Shown here piece by piece: positions 25,348-37,388 of a stretch of DNA of 64,000 nt. Both the position numbers and the translations under genes were made by a program. This stretch comes from Aquila chrysaetos chrysaetos. Lineage: Eukaryota; Chordata; Aves; Accipitriformes; Accipitridae. The DNA lies in contig NC_044009.1 in the NCBI RefSeq assembly GCF_900496995.4, forward strand, positions 46,089,505 through 46,153,504, in the 5' to 3' direction. Numbering within the stretch: the stretch's first letter is position 1; every line of letters starts with the position of its first letter. The notes beneath the pieces are model-generated. The model was not told the origin of the DNA, did no database searches, and worked only from the letters and a program-made list of their open reading frames with translations.

Positions 25348-25408
25348 TCACTCAAACATTTCATAATGGCGCGTTTGCCTTACACGGGGTATCATATCAA
25401 TAAGCAAC
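25348..25408 (-). CDS. TMEM163: TMEM163 terminal coding exon
   Basis: The last coding exon of TMEM163. On the - strand a CTGCAG acceptor (25410-25409 is AG) is followed by G, which completes the Lys codon split by the previous intron (AA+G). Then come 19 residues, LLIDMIPRVRQTRHYEMFE, and a TGA at 25350-25348. This is the known cytosolic C-terminus of TMEM163, with one conservative change from human (Val to Ile in DMVPRV). The exon is only 61 bp; it was found by reading for the expected tail downstream of the preceding exon. TMEM163 exports or sequesters zinc in synaptic vesicles and endolysosomes. Confidence 0.96.
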
Positions 25409-26854
25409 CTGCAGAGGAAAGCACAGGAGTGTTGATGCAGAGACAGAGGAAAGCCCTGGAACTGGGGTGTTCTGTTTACTTATATTAATTTATTTTATGA
25501 ATTAGAAAGAACTCAGATGTAGTAACAGCCTTATCTTACTTTCTCCTGATCAGGATTAATTCTGCCCCACAATTAATTCTGCCCAAAAGGGAGTGTAAAA
25601 CAAACTGTGCGGAGAGGGGCTGTCCTTTAGGAAGCTGGGATGCAGGGCTGCATTGAGAAATGGAAATGCAGAGCAGCAGTCACTTTTGGCTGGAGAACCC
25701 ATGGAGGGATTAGAGGGAAAGGGACTGTTGTAGCAACCTGTTTCACACCAGGCTGCTGGAAGAAGGTATCTAACAGTAGAGGAAAATAGCAGTAGTTTCA
25801 CAAACTGTGAAATCGGGTAGTTGCCAAAACAGAATTTAGTTTTATCCTTCATTAGCCTTCATTGTGTCTTGGTGACACAATGGCTGAGCACGCTGTCGAG
25901 GAGACTGATGGCATGTATGTAGCATGAGTTTCAGTGGCTGTACAAAATGTTCCTAATGCTGTTTGGTATGTTTAAATAAATATTTTTATACGGATTTGCC
26001 TCTACAGTTTTCCAGAACAGTTAGTTTTACAATGGAAATAGTAATTATAGTGATTTTTCCAAGAATGGTATTCCCCATTAAAATGGTAATTTAACTTTCC
26101 AAGTTTAAAAAAAACCACACAGCTTCCAGATGACGGCTTACTGCAGCCTGGCCAAGGTCTGCTTCTTAACAGGCACGATTCCAATTAACTAAGATGCTAC
26201 ATCTCCCCCTTCCTCTTATGGCAGAAAGGGAGATAAAACGCAAAACCCTTAGTTAGATTCCATGCAGCCAAGTGAAACTGTGGCAGCCATAAAGCGTGTG
26301 GCAGAGCTTCATTTGATTTTATTCTATTTCTGGTGTCGTGAATCAAGAAAGCATCTTAAAGTTCAATAGAAACAACATTTGAAACATGACTGGCTAACCT
26401 TCAGTTCAGAAGTTGCTATAGGGTAGGGCTAGGATGGAAATCACTAGCAAGATCATTCTTTAAACTTGGGCACCTTACCTTTAACTTGGACTTTCTCTGG
26501 AAAAAAACAGTGCTTAGAAATGTGCCATAAAAGCAACAGGGACTGATTTTATCCAAGATTTGTGGTTATTTTTCAAATGTTTCAAACCTTCTATTTCCAA
26601 ATTCAGGTATACAAAAGTCTTCTAAAATTATTCCAATTTCTTCTTAAGTCCTGGCTTCTTTCCAACTGATGTGAGACACACAATCTTTTATCCCTTTCCA
26701 CACGCTCTGCTTCAGTATTAGTAGCTAGCCTAATAAATTCCAGTGACTGATTTTACTGGAGTTATATAAGCCTTTAAGAGCTATGGCTTATTACATTAAA
26801 CAGACAGCCCATCTGCTGTACATACTGAAATACCTGCTAGCAGGAGATACTCAC
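25409..26854 (-). other. TMEM163: TMEM163 last intron
   Basis: A 1,446-bp intron; on the - strand it starts GTGAGT (26854) and ends CTGCAG (25409). No repeat was recognised. Confidence 0.93.
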
Positions 26855-26996
26855 TTGATTCCATAGGCAAATATTGTAAGTCCAATTAAAACTCCTATAC
26901 TGCCATCCAGATACCAGACAGAAGAATTGTGTTTAAAAACTTCTGCACTAAGAAGGATGGAAAATCCCATTATTCCACCTACAAGAGAGTTGAAAC
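26855..26996 (-). CDS. TMEM163: TMEM163 coding exon (second from last)
   Basis: This 142-bp exon encodes about 47 residues on the - strand. The TAG acceptor is at 26999-26997 and the GTGAGT donor at 26854-26849. It begins by completing the Gly codon of ITDG and reads FNSLVGGIMGFSILLSAEVF, then WYLDGSIGVLIG, then IFAYGIK. These two hydrophobic stretches are the last transmembrane helices, separated by a short loop. The TDG-FNS-L pattern and the DGSIGVLIG helix resemble helices 5 and 6 of cation diffusion facilitator (CDF) zinc carriers, the fold TMEM163 is assigned to. The match to human TMEM163 is nearly complete (human has GGVMG, KHDSAVW and AYGVK). Confidence 0.97.
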
Positions 26997-27002
26997 CTAG
27001 AA

Positions 27003-27013
27003 GGGGGGGGGGG
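27003..27013. repeat. Poly(G) run of 11 next to a splice acceptor
   Basis: Eleven G on the + strand, so eleven C on the transcribed sense strand of TMEM163, ending six bases before the exon at 26996. It forms part of the polypyrimidine tract of that acceptor. Confidence 0.9.
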
Positions 27014-28231
27014 AGAAAAAAAGAGGAAGAAAGCAAATTCCTTGAGATTTGGTTAACTGTCTTGCCTAAGCAGCAGTAATCTGTAGGGAGAGAAGGCATT
27101 GTTACACCAGTACCACCAGAGAGGAGCACAGACCCTTGTGAGACGTTACACAGTGGCACCTACGGGGTACTGCACTGCGGTAAGGAGGAGGCAGGGCGAT
27201 TTGTTCAGACTGTTGGCCAGAGGTCTTTGCCACGCTTCTCTTCAACAAATCAAAGACAGACCATTTGGTGTCTGACCAGTGCATTGCAAGCCCTCTGTCA
27301 GTTGTCATGTCTGAGATAAATAACTTTACATTCATTTTGCTGTACTATCATCTTGATTTGGTCAGTCCTGAGTTTTTCATTCTCTGTTTAGTTCCAAATC
27401 CCAATTCTAGCTGCTGTTTATTTGATAGGGCTTTCACCTCTTGATGCTCATTTTCCAAACAGCAATATTCCTTCAAAATACTGTACCTGCTCCACATTGA
27501 CTCCGACAGTCAAGCGCTTAGCTCTCTTGTAGCATATCGTCACGAATGAACTATCTTTGAGCTGTAAAATAGTGGCTGGCTGGCTGCAGCCCTGAGTATG
27601 ACTGCTGTAGCCCAGTTATCTTCCAAAGAACCTCTTCATAATATATGTACCATTGCTGCATGTGCAAATATCCCCAGTTAGAACTTCAAAGGCCACTTTG
27701 TAAGGTACCCAAAGGCTCTCACTTTCTCTCAAAAGGAGCAAACTGGAGTCCAGTATACCTGAGGGGCTCATGAAAAGGAAAATGGTTTTGGACAGTAACA
27801 TTTCAAAGACCTTCTCTTGAAGCTTTTTACCCCATCCTATATATTTATTTACATGTATTTGGCACTATAGCTTAGAGCTACATACACTGCTGAATGCATT
27901 AGGGAAGACATACAGGATAATCCTAGGAGTATTCTCCATTTATACCTTATATCACAGGAGCTTCCCATCTATTATTCACAATTTTTATGAACATCCTTTT
28001 AGATTCCTCTTTCTTTTTTAAACCCTTTCTCTTTGCCTCTGTGATTGTCCCTTCAAAATATCCTAGAGCTTTTGGAATAATTAATGCCATTTTGCCTTCA
28101 ACTCTTGTTTGATTGGTTATTGCTTTGGGGTTCTTTAAGTCATTCCTTGTGTTCATTTTTTTCCCCCCAAATTCCTTTTTTCTGATTTTTTTTTTCCTCA
28201 ATAACCCAAAAGACATCACTGTTGTTCTACC

Positions 28232-28249
28232 AAAAAAAAAAAAAAAAAA
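28232..28249. repeat. Poly(A) run of 18
   Basis: An uninterrupted run of 18 A in a TMEM163 intron, with T-rich sequence just to its left (28140-28200). No retroelement body was recognised. Confidence 0.9.
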
Positions 28250-28928
28250 GTCACTGATAATGCATTCATTTGGTAGATACATATACTACTTAACCTAGTT
28301 AACCAATGAAAAAATCGAACTTGAAATACTCTATATTGCCTGGGAGTCAACTCTAGTCAGCTGCTGCTTACGGTACTTAGCCAGTTTTTCTCCAATTCCG
28401 CACGACTGCCAACAACCACATACATGACACTTATTCCTGAATGCCTCCTTTGATCCAGCCCTCTCGCAGCCAGTCCTCACCTAAATCATATTAAGTCTTT
28501 CTGAAAGATGTAGCTTAAAATTGACCTTTCCTAGGTATCCAGCTGAAATACTTGTATAAACCATCAATATTTTGATTAAGATTTACCAGATCCCTATCAG
28601 TAGGTACTTAAATGCAAATGAAACCCCAGCACGGAAAAGCACCTGTTTCTTAGCAAGTCTGTGGCAGAACGGGGCATATAAAGGTTTCAGGCCTCCGGTC
28701 CTGCAAAGAAAAGGGGGTTGGGGATTTTTTGGACTGTGGCAGTGCATTCTACAATTGGTATCACAGGCGTTGCATGTAAATGCCTGATTATTGGATTAAT
28801 TATACCAGCATAGCTGAACCAATATAGACACGATTACTCTGTCAACACTGTAGTCTAGAAGAATACTCATCCTTTTTTTTATTCCCGGCAATATAACTTA
28901 TACTGCTAATACATGTCAATGAAATGTA

Positions 28929-28946
28929 GTGTGTGTGTGTGTGTGT
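28929..28946. repeat. (TG)9 dinucleotide microsatellite
   Basis: A short pure TG array, followed by imperfect ATAAAGAATAT repeats (28947-28970). It is likely polymorphic in length. Confidence 0.9.
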
Positions 28947-30169
28947 ATAAAGAATATATAAAGAATATTAAGTATAAAGTAATTAACTGTAAATTTTAAA
29001 AAGTGTTACTTCCCCTGCTCCAGCTTAAGTCAGAATCCATCAGCATGATATGCAAAAGGCAGGAATAATACAATTTATTGCCATTATTGGCTGATGGTTC
29101 CAAATGATCTAAAAGCTACTTACAAAGGAAATTGTTTTCTCTTCCTGACTGTCATTCAGTCAAACCTTTCTTTGCTGGTGTGGCAGGAAATCATGTAATG
29201 GCTGCAGGTCTTAATCCAGATACCATGTTCTGTGCGTAAGGCTAGCACAGGAAAAAACAGGTGGCTAATTCTGGGAGGGAAACAGGTCTCAAACCTACAG
29301 GAAAGTTGGCTGACATCATCCAACTGTTACATCTCTGCATTTGTCTTCTGAGAGGTTACAAAATTCGAGACAGGAAATGGCTGGTTTTAATATCCAAAAG
29401 TCCACGAGCTTTTGCTATAAACAAATTGTACAAATAATGTTTTGCCTTATTAGAGTTCATACATTTAGGCTTTAAAGAGATATTATTGTCAAGCCCTACT
29501 CTAAAACAAAATTATTCTTTAAAAAAATAGTTAATAGAGGTTGACATCTATGAGAGAGAACTTGCTGTTTTGAAAATAAACCTCTTTTTCAGGAAGAAAA
29601 ATGTATGCTCTTGTTACTCAAAACAGTTTGTTGGTCTACAGCCAGTGATCACAGGAGGTAAATTAGCAGGAAACAGAAAACACTAAAAAAAGATATGCAA
29701 GGGAGTGCTAAATCTGTCTCAGCTGCTGAATCACATTGTCTCCTCCTGCTTGTTAATAAATCAAGTGTATATATAAATATATCTTGTGAAAGAAGATATT
29801 TAACCACACATGGTAAGATCAGCCTCCTACTTCTAAAGTAGTTCTGAAGGGGGAAAAGGAGAGAGAAAAACCAGACCGAGGTAATTGTATACTTTATTCC
29901 CTATTTTTTTTAATCAAAGAATGAGCAATCTCCAGCTCAGAAGCAATATAATTAGCACGAGGATGTAATTATGGGGGAAGAGATTTCTGTGTCATACAGG
30001 AGACCGATTCAGAGCTAGAGTTATTCAGGAATTTTTCAGCTAATATTTTGTCTGAAAAAACTGCTCCGTTTCAAAAACAAGCTACATTTTTTTAAAGGAA
30101 GGGTTAATCATTTGCCTGCTTAGACACAGTTCTGAAACAGTTGACATGGCCCACTTACACTCTGACAGC

Positions 30170-30335
30170 GAAGGCAGTCAGACTCACTGGTCTGTAGTTC
30201 CCAGGATCCTTTCCAGAATCCTTTTTGCAGGTTGGAGATCTTTTTGTTTCAAAATGTTTAGGGTGGCAGAGTCCATAGTAAAGAATAAGATCACTGAACA
30301 GCATGGTCTGTTGGGAGAGAATCACAAATGCAGGG
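30170..30335. mobile_element. Possible CR1/L3-type LINE relic in two opposed pieces
   Basis: On the - strand, about 30240-30170 reads CKKDSGKDPGNYRPVSLT, which resembles the reverse-transcriptase block NYRPVSLT of CR1 and L3 LINEs. On the + strand, about 30262-30335 reads SIVKNKITEQHGLLGE, which resembles the stretch just before the QHGF motif of the same proteins, but in the opposite orientation. Both are short. The first match is fairly convincing; the second is weak. If both are real, the insertion has an inverted 5' part. Confidence 0.45.
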
Positions 30336-30399
30336 AGGCAGCAGCTTAGTTGTAACCCCCGCACTGCTGTTTTGATGACTTTTTTGCTTATTTTCTATT

Positions 30400-30461
30400 T
30401 AAAATATAAATACTCATGGAGCATTTCTATAAGCAGGATGACATAAAATATAAATACTCAT
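30400..30461. repeat. 18-bp direct repeat, 44-bp period
   Basis: TAAAATATAAATACTCAT occurs at 30400-30417 and again at 30444-30461 without mismatch. It is probably a local duplication in an AT-rich intron. Confidence 0.9.
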
Positions 30462-31540
30462 AATATGTGTTATCACACATCACCAAAAAAAATTTGAGTA
30501 TGTTTAAATTACTTAAAATAAAGCAATTGTGTGTATTTCTAGAGTAAGCTGAAAATTGGATTTCCTTAAAGGGAAATCTTCAGCAGAGTAAAATAATTTA
30601 CGTACCACAATCCATGAACCATTAACACCCTACCGTGTATGTTTACAGAGTATTTCAAACTGTCCTGTGCTTGCAGATAAAAACTGGTAGAGATTCGCAG
30701 GGCGCTGTGAAATCTCTGCCATGACTGTGGCCTCGCTTGTTTGCAGAGTAGATCCCCGTGGCTTTCTGAAGATTCACAAGCTTGAGCCTTGTCAGTAAGA
30801 GGCATATCTGGACCTACTTTTAAAACACGCCTTTAAACGTATCTTTGAAACCAGCAATAGTCAGGCGCTACATGCCTGAGCCAACGGAATAGTGGCAGTG
30901 AGGTCTTCTAAGGATACAGTGGACAAGAGTCACCTTGTGCGGAACTCCGGCAGGGCCAGAGGAGTGCGGGGCAGGAGGCAGGCAAAGGCTTTGTTTTACA
31001 CATGCGATTCTCCCCCGGCTCTGCTGAGTGGCAGGAAAAGCACTACAGTGGCAAATTATGTCTACAGGGGGTATGTATGAATGATGGTTGCGATTCCCGC
31101 TCAAGGCAGGGAGGCGTTTTCTGCAACAGACTTGCTTCATTTTAACCGTGGGGATGGAATTGTTTACCAGGCATAGGCAGTGAGGATAGATGTGACTTAA
31201 CCAAAGCTACATAAATTGGTGTCATAACCCCCCTCTGTAATCTAACCTCTGACTAGTCCACACCTAATTCATTATGTGCTCTACCTCTAACTCTCTATTA
31301 TTGCTTACTATCCACACATTAACTTTGACTTCCACCAGACATACCCATTTCAGCTGAGGTATCTATGCAAAAGGCTGGTGGTACCACAGGCTGTTTTGGG
31401 TTTTTTCCCCGTTTCCCAGTGGCTGCCTTATTTCAATACTCTTTCACAGTTGCCCTCGCGTGGGGGTCACTTGTATCTTCTGTGTCTACAACATTCCCTG
31501 GAAGAGTCCATAAATGCAGCAGGATCAACTTCACACTCAC

Positions 31541-31652
31541 CATCGGTTATCAGCGCTCTGCTTGTAAGGACCTTTCCCAGCATAAATTTGATTACTGCCA
31601 AGACAGTGCAAAGTATTCCACTTAAAACGGAGACACTATACAGAAAGTCATC
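31541..31652 (-). CDS. TMEM163: TMEM163 coding exon (third from last)
   Basis: This 112-bp exon encodes 37 codons plus one base on the - strand. It has a TTTCAG acceptor (31655-31653) and a GTGAGT donor at 31540-31535. It starts at phase 0 with DDFLYSVSVLSG, continues through a hydrophobic helix ILCTVLAVIKFML, and ends GKVLTSRALITD plus the first base of a Gly codon. The next exon supplies GT and FNS, as in the human protein. The match to human TMEM163 is close (human has DDFLFSVSILSG). Two overlapping + strand open frames (31365-31656) cover this exon and are shadows of it. Confidence 0.97.
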
Positions 31653-32654
31653 CTGAAAGAAAAGATGTCAGGCATTAGTATATCTTCCGGTCATGCCCCA
31701 TATATTAAATGACAAATAGTACTAGTTATTGTGCAATTATTTGTGCCACTGAAGTATAGAACCTGAGAAAAAGATTTCCTGAGTTATGACTTTCAAAACA
31801 GCTGGTGCTTATTTTGCTTATACTGCTGTCTGTAATTGCTTTTGCAAACATAATTAACAACGGTTCCATGCAACAAATTTTGAACTGACCCAAACTCCTC
31901 AGAGTCAAGAGGTTATATACCTGCAGGGCTGACTGCAGACTGCCTACTAATCTGGTGTCTAATGCAATCAGTAATGAAGTCCCAACATGCAGGATAAAGG
32001 CTTGAGAGTAGAATCCCACTTACCAGACCTTTGCTGATTTTTGGTGTGAGAAATAACCATTTAATATTGTTTCTGATTCTGCACTTGCTTTGGTTTCGTT
32101 TGGTTTCCTTCTTCTAAGGTAAAGTCTGGTCCAAGCTACATCCGCAAGAGTTTTGATACTGATGTGCAAAGTCAAGTTTAGCTCTTTCTTAGAAAACAAA
32201 TTTTCCTTGGACTTTCATTTCGCAGCTACAGAAATATCCACATTTCTTAATTTGAATGTATAACACGGGCTCCCTAGGCTCCCTCAACAGAAAGTTGCAT
32301 GTTTATGTAGGGCAAATAAGAGTAACTAATTATTGTTTAACACACATTCTCTAAAAGGTCATCTGGAGGCACCTACCTCTTTCTGCTTACTATTTTGTGT
32401 TTGGCGAGCGTGGGAAGAAACACTCCTGGGCGCCAAAACGCCAGCATTGCAATAAAGTGCCTAAAGGGAGTCCCTGTGCCTTCTCCCCCGAGGTACATCA
32501 GCCCATGGGCTATGCAGAAAAACCCAAGCGAGCTCTTAGCATGCTTGCCTGCCATCTAGCCACAGAGGTTTGAAATAGATTAAGTTACTACTCTTAGTAG
32601 AAGCTTTAACTTAAGCTGTTGCAACATCAGTACAAATAAAGGAAATAGCAAGAA

Positions 32655-32678
32655 TTTTTTTTTTTTTTTTTTTTTTTT
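32655..32678. repeat. Poly(T) run of 24
   Basis: An uninterrupted run of 24 T on the + strand, hence poly(A) in the sense of TMEM163. No SINE or retrocopy body was recognised beside it. Confidence 0.93.
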
Positions 32679-33674
32679 AATCTGCAGGTCTAAGTGGGCC
32701 AGTGCCATTGGGACCCTGTTACTGATTAAAACACTGGCAGAAATCCCTGTTGATAGTAAATATTGTCATGATGATTCATCATCAGCTCCATCCATTTTCA
32801 TTATTTTAGCAGCAATTCAAAACCCAAAGAAATCAAAAAATGGTTTTGAAAGCTGCTTAGGAAGATACTGGGAATTAGATTACTGGTATAATGTACTCAC
32901 ATCCCTAAATATATCATTCAATATATTTTTATACAATTTTTTATGTCATATAATTTTTAACATCTACTTCATTCACTCTCAGTCATGAGCTCATTCTCTC
33001 TAGTCCTAGTATGATATTGAATATTAAGACAAAGTGCACTGAGGGGAAGAGTATAAAATAGAGGCAGTGAGAACACAGAACTCAAGCACTGGGTAAAGGT
33101 AAGATAAAAAGGATTTGTAAAATTATTCTAACAAAACAACTAGAAAATACTCAGGCAATTTTGGAGTGCTAGGGAAGGACAAAGGAAGGACTGGGCATAT
33201 TTGCTTGCTGTCAGCCTAGCAAGGAAAGCTGGGAGCTTTCAGAAGATCTAAGAAATGACAACAAAGCTCCAAAAGTCTGGATAAGCTTTGCAAAAACCAC
33301 TTGAAATTTGAGATCCTTGCCAAATTCATGCCTCTAAATTTTGTGCATCTTTCTCAAAAATGTATATTTACTATGCCCAAAGACTTAATTTTCATAGCCT
33401 GACAAATTCAGATTGGTCTTGAGATTTTAATCTAATCTTTTCTTAGATATTTTACCTAATATTTAATATACAACATATCTATAAAACTTCAGAATAATCT
33501 GAAGCAGAATGATATGCTCCATCAACCTAGTCACGTCTACCCCAACCTGCTGAGTTAGCAGTCAGAGTGCCATTCCCACACTATCATACAGAAAGCGAGC
33601 TTCCATAGATGCATGAGTTTGGTTTTTACTTTAATCGTTTGTAACCGTAAGCATGGCAAGCAAACCTGCTTGTG

Positions 33675-33723
33675 ATGCTCTCAAGAGCATGAAGGCCCCT
33701 CACTCACTAAATGGTGAGTGAGG
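33675..33723. repeat. Two adjacent perfect hairpins
   Basis: The first hairpin has 7-bp arms, ATGCTCT (33675-33681) and AGAGCAT (33684-33690), with a 2-base loop. The second has 10-bp arms, CCTCACTCAC (33698-33707) and GTGAGTGAGG (33714-33723), with a 6-base loop. The function is unknown. Confidence 0.85.
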
Positions 33724-36550
33724 AGCAGATGAGAAGAACAGTGCAAAGGGGTGTGCAAACTTGACGGGCTCTCAGCCGTGCACCGGCCAGTGGCCAGCCC
33801 CAGCTTTCCACAGGCAACGTGTGTTGGGTGAGTGCTCAGTGGAGTAGTCGACAGTTCAACATTGTGCTTCTCTTGCATCTCGCTTGCCAGTGCTCAATGA
33901 CTACATGAGATCTCTTATTTCATCATCACCCACACACTCTCCAAAAACTTTCTGATGGCTCCCAGGCATCCCTACCTCTTGTATTCGTCTTCCTCCTCAG
34001 CAAAGCACAAGCTTTTGTCATTAGCACAGAACTGAACGTTGTAGACCCAGTGGAGGTGACAGCATAAACTACTTTTCTGTCAAAAGCTATGTTACTGTCA
34101 GCCTTGGGCTGACAAAATTCAGTTTTCCTACACTGATGAAATTCCTGGGGGTGGACCTGCAAACAATCACAAATTCACAGTTTGGAAAAAACTACGAATC
34201 CCAATACAAGAGAATTTGAAAATTATTGATACAGATGTTTAAAGTCCAGTTATTAATTCAGAATCTTGAAAATGTTATGCCTTATTACTTGTGTTATAGT
34301 GCAAGGTTTCATCCTCTGCATGGCACATTACTTTGAGCTGCTTTGGTTTTTTCTTGCCATAGCATGTACCATAGATTTTTGGGGTGAATTCAGGTTTTTT
34401 CCCTGCATGTGCCACAAAACTCACATTATGTGGAAATGCATCTTGCCATTTGTTCCAGCTGTAAAGTTGTGATCAAAATTAGTCTAGCCGCTTTACTGGA
34501 ATCCAAGAATGACTTAAATGTGATTCAGATTTCTGAATCAACTCATAAAGTGAATTAATCAACAGGCTTTTTATAGAGGATTCAGGAACTAGAAATTCTT
34601 CATATGTTTGGTGTTTTTCTTCATAGAATCACAGAAGACAAGCTCATTTTGTTTCTAAAACTAATCCAGTAACCACTGATGATGCAGAAGACCTGAGAAA
34701 TCGAAGCTCCTTTGTTATCGCAGTGGACACTTGAAAGGAAAAAATTAAAAATCCCTGCTCTTAATGCAAATGCCTCAGCAGTTTCTTGCTTTAGACTGTG
34801 CCAAACAGATTTTCAGAAGACGATACTCCCTTCTTTTAATCTCTAAACCCCTAAAACTAAATAATATCTAAAATCACCACCTCCAGTTGTGTGCAGCTTT
34901 TCGCAACAGCCACGGGGAGGCGGCAGATACCTCAGTAACTGAGCGCACGGATGCATGCAGACAAACCCAAAGAGAATGAAAATCTTTTGAAAATTCACTT
35001 TCCTCAGTACTTTGCTATGCTTTCTGAGTGTCCAGGCACCCAAGAGCTGGAAGAAGAGTGAGGCTACTTGCTACTAACAGGAAGGTTTTGCAGCTGTAAG
35101 AGATGAGCCCAAAATCCGTGGCGAAGCCCAGCAGCATGGACAGCCCCTGCAGCACATTGCCTGAGCAGGTGAAGCAGTAACAGGAGAGAAACGGCTCAAA
35201 ACGCTGCCTTGGCCCTACTTTGCTCCAATGATCAGAAGCTGGAACCGGTTTAGGACAGCGGCTGGCTGCACTGGTGAGCTACGAGTCAGGATGCCATGGT
35301 AGGTAGCGCCTGCTAAGAGGGATTCAACAAATTACCTGAGGGAGAGCTGCTGTGGGCTAAGCACCTGCGCTGGAGCTGGGGCCTCCGGCCGACGACGGGA
35401 CACACGACTGACACATGCACTTTGCTGCAGTGCTACGGGCTCCAAAGAGTTAAACACGTCATACTGTGGCTGTGAAATGATTCCCATTAAACTAACTCAT
35501 CCTTTGGAGAAATGAAGAAAAGAGAAGCCGTAATGGAGATCTAAATTAATAAAATAAGCCTGGCCATCTGGCACCATCTCCCTCCGGATCTTCCCGCAGT
35601 CCTGCCCTCTCTGTACCCCTTGCCTTCCCATCTGACAGTCATTAAGAGCACGAAGCACATCTACCCAGACTCACTCTACACATCCTTGGTGTTATTTTAA
35701 TTAAAGCAGCAGCAAGTTGTGACAGATGATAAGAATTTAAATTCTGATCATTTCCATATGATAAGAGCTTCTCAGCGTGGTAAATAACGCTCTTTCCTTT
35801 TCCATTTCTTTTCATCACATTGCCTCATTACTACTACACTGTACACGAGACCTCAATTAAAGGACACATATATCTTATTAGATGGCTTCGTGTATAAAAC
35901 AGCACTGTACGTAAAGCAAGGTGCCCATCCTGGACTGCCATCTCATTACACAGCACTCTAATAGATACAATGACCCTACTTAAGATTTATTTTCTGCAAG
36001 ATTTTATGCTGTGACAGTTTCCCAAAATAAAGCTTTCCTAGGATGCTCTTTTTTCAGTCCTAGGAAAGGAATAATAGAAGTCAGCAGGTAGCTTTCCTCC
36101 ACTTTATCAAAATGCATTGTCCCCATCGGTCCAGCTCAGAAGAGGGATCTTCAAAAATATGACAACAGTTCTGTCCCTGCTTTCAAGGATTTCAGCAAAA
36201 GCAGCAGCAATCTTATGGCTTAAGGAAAATTTGTTGATGATGATGTTGTGACTTTGATCTCTTTCTGAAGCTATTGTAGAAACAAAAAAAAAGCCACAGG
36301 GGATATTTCAGTGCTTGGCTTATTAGGTGGAGATATTTTAACCCAATTCCCAGCCTAGTAACTAAATTTCAGCTGATTTGTGTTCCTAATTTTTTTCCTA
36401 GAATGCATCTCGCTAATTCTGACTGTAAAACTTTGCCCTGATTCCATATATTGTTTCTACCAACTCCCCTCCACCCCCTCTCCTTTAATTACAGTCCTTT
36501 CACTTCCACTTCTGGGATGTAAAAATGTTCTCATTTCACCTGAAGTGTAC

Positions 36551-36584
36551 AGTGTTGAGTAAAAAGGTAAGTGTTGAGTAAAAA
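36551..36584. repeat. 15-bp tandem direct repeat
   Basis: AGTGTTGAGTAAAAA occurs at 36551-36565 and 36570-36584, a 19-bp period. It looks like a recent local duplication. Confidence 0.85.
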
Positions 36585-37365
36585 AGAGGAAGAAGGCATG
36601 TTCAGTGTTCCTCCTCCCTAGTGGTCACAACACATATAATGTTATGATTAAAATCTATGTACGATCCTCCTCTCCAGCTCTCCTTGGTAGTTCATTCCAG
36701 TGTGACCTCAGAACAAGCTGCTTCTCCTGCCCCCCAACAGCTGCAGGTTTCTTTCCACTCTTCTGCCCTCTTACGTTCCTCTGTGAAACGGCCAAAGGCT
36801 GAACCACCTCCCCACTCCCAGAGGAGCCAGGAATTACCAGAACCCCATTTTTCATGCCACTTTTCCCCTTCCTGGTGAAGCCGGTGTCTCAAGGTGTTGC
36901 ACTTCTCTGCTGAGCCTTGCTCATCTTGGCTGAGGAGGTAGGGACGCGTTTCTGGAACACTACAGATGCTGCTGGCAGAAGCGATGTCATGGCTAGCCCA
37001 AACTGAGCTGACTTTGTGTTATTAAATATTAATTTTGCCCATCTCTGCAACTCACCATCTGTCTCACAGGTCCTGACAATGACCCTTCTTCAGTCCAGGT
37101 GACTGGTCACCATCCTCCCCAGTGCCTGTCAGGTTCTGCTACCACCCTGCTCCCCATCCCCACCTCCACACACTTTCCACTGCCTCCCGCTCCTCCAGGT
37201 CCCTCAGCAGCTCTCACATCATCTGGGCCTGCTGGCTGTCAGGTCACTAAAAGCCAGTCTTGTGCAGCATGTTACTTAACCAAAAAGGACTGGTTTCCCC
37301 CCTCTCCTCCTGAAGGATTCTTTTTATATAGATAATAATGGAGATTTTTCTAATACAAACACTTT

Positions 37366-37388
37366 AAAAAAAAAAAAAAAAAAAAAAA
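37366..37388. repeat. Poly(A) run of 23
   Basis: Twenty-three A on the + strand, directly after a long C/T-rich stretch. It could be the tail of a very old retrocopy, but no body was recognised. Confidence 0.9.

Larger units (their letters stand above)
26997..31540 (-). other. TMEM163: TMEM163 intron
   Basis: A 4,544-bp intron; on the - strand it starts GTGAGT at 31540 and ends CTTCTAG at 26997. It holds a run of 11 G (27003-27013) close to the acceptor, a run of 18 A, a TG microsatellite, a possible CR1/L3 relic (30170-30335) and an 18-bp direct repeat (30400-30461). Confidence 0.92.

Noticed and set aside
34622..34640. Possible CR1 3' terminus (CATAGAATCACAGAA)
   Set aside because: Only about 15 bases match, and the flanks show no CR1 3' UTR, so a chance match is as likely.
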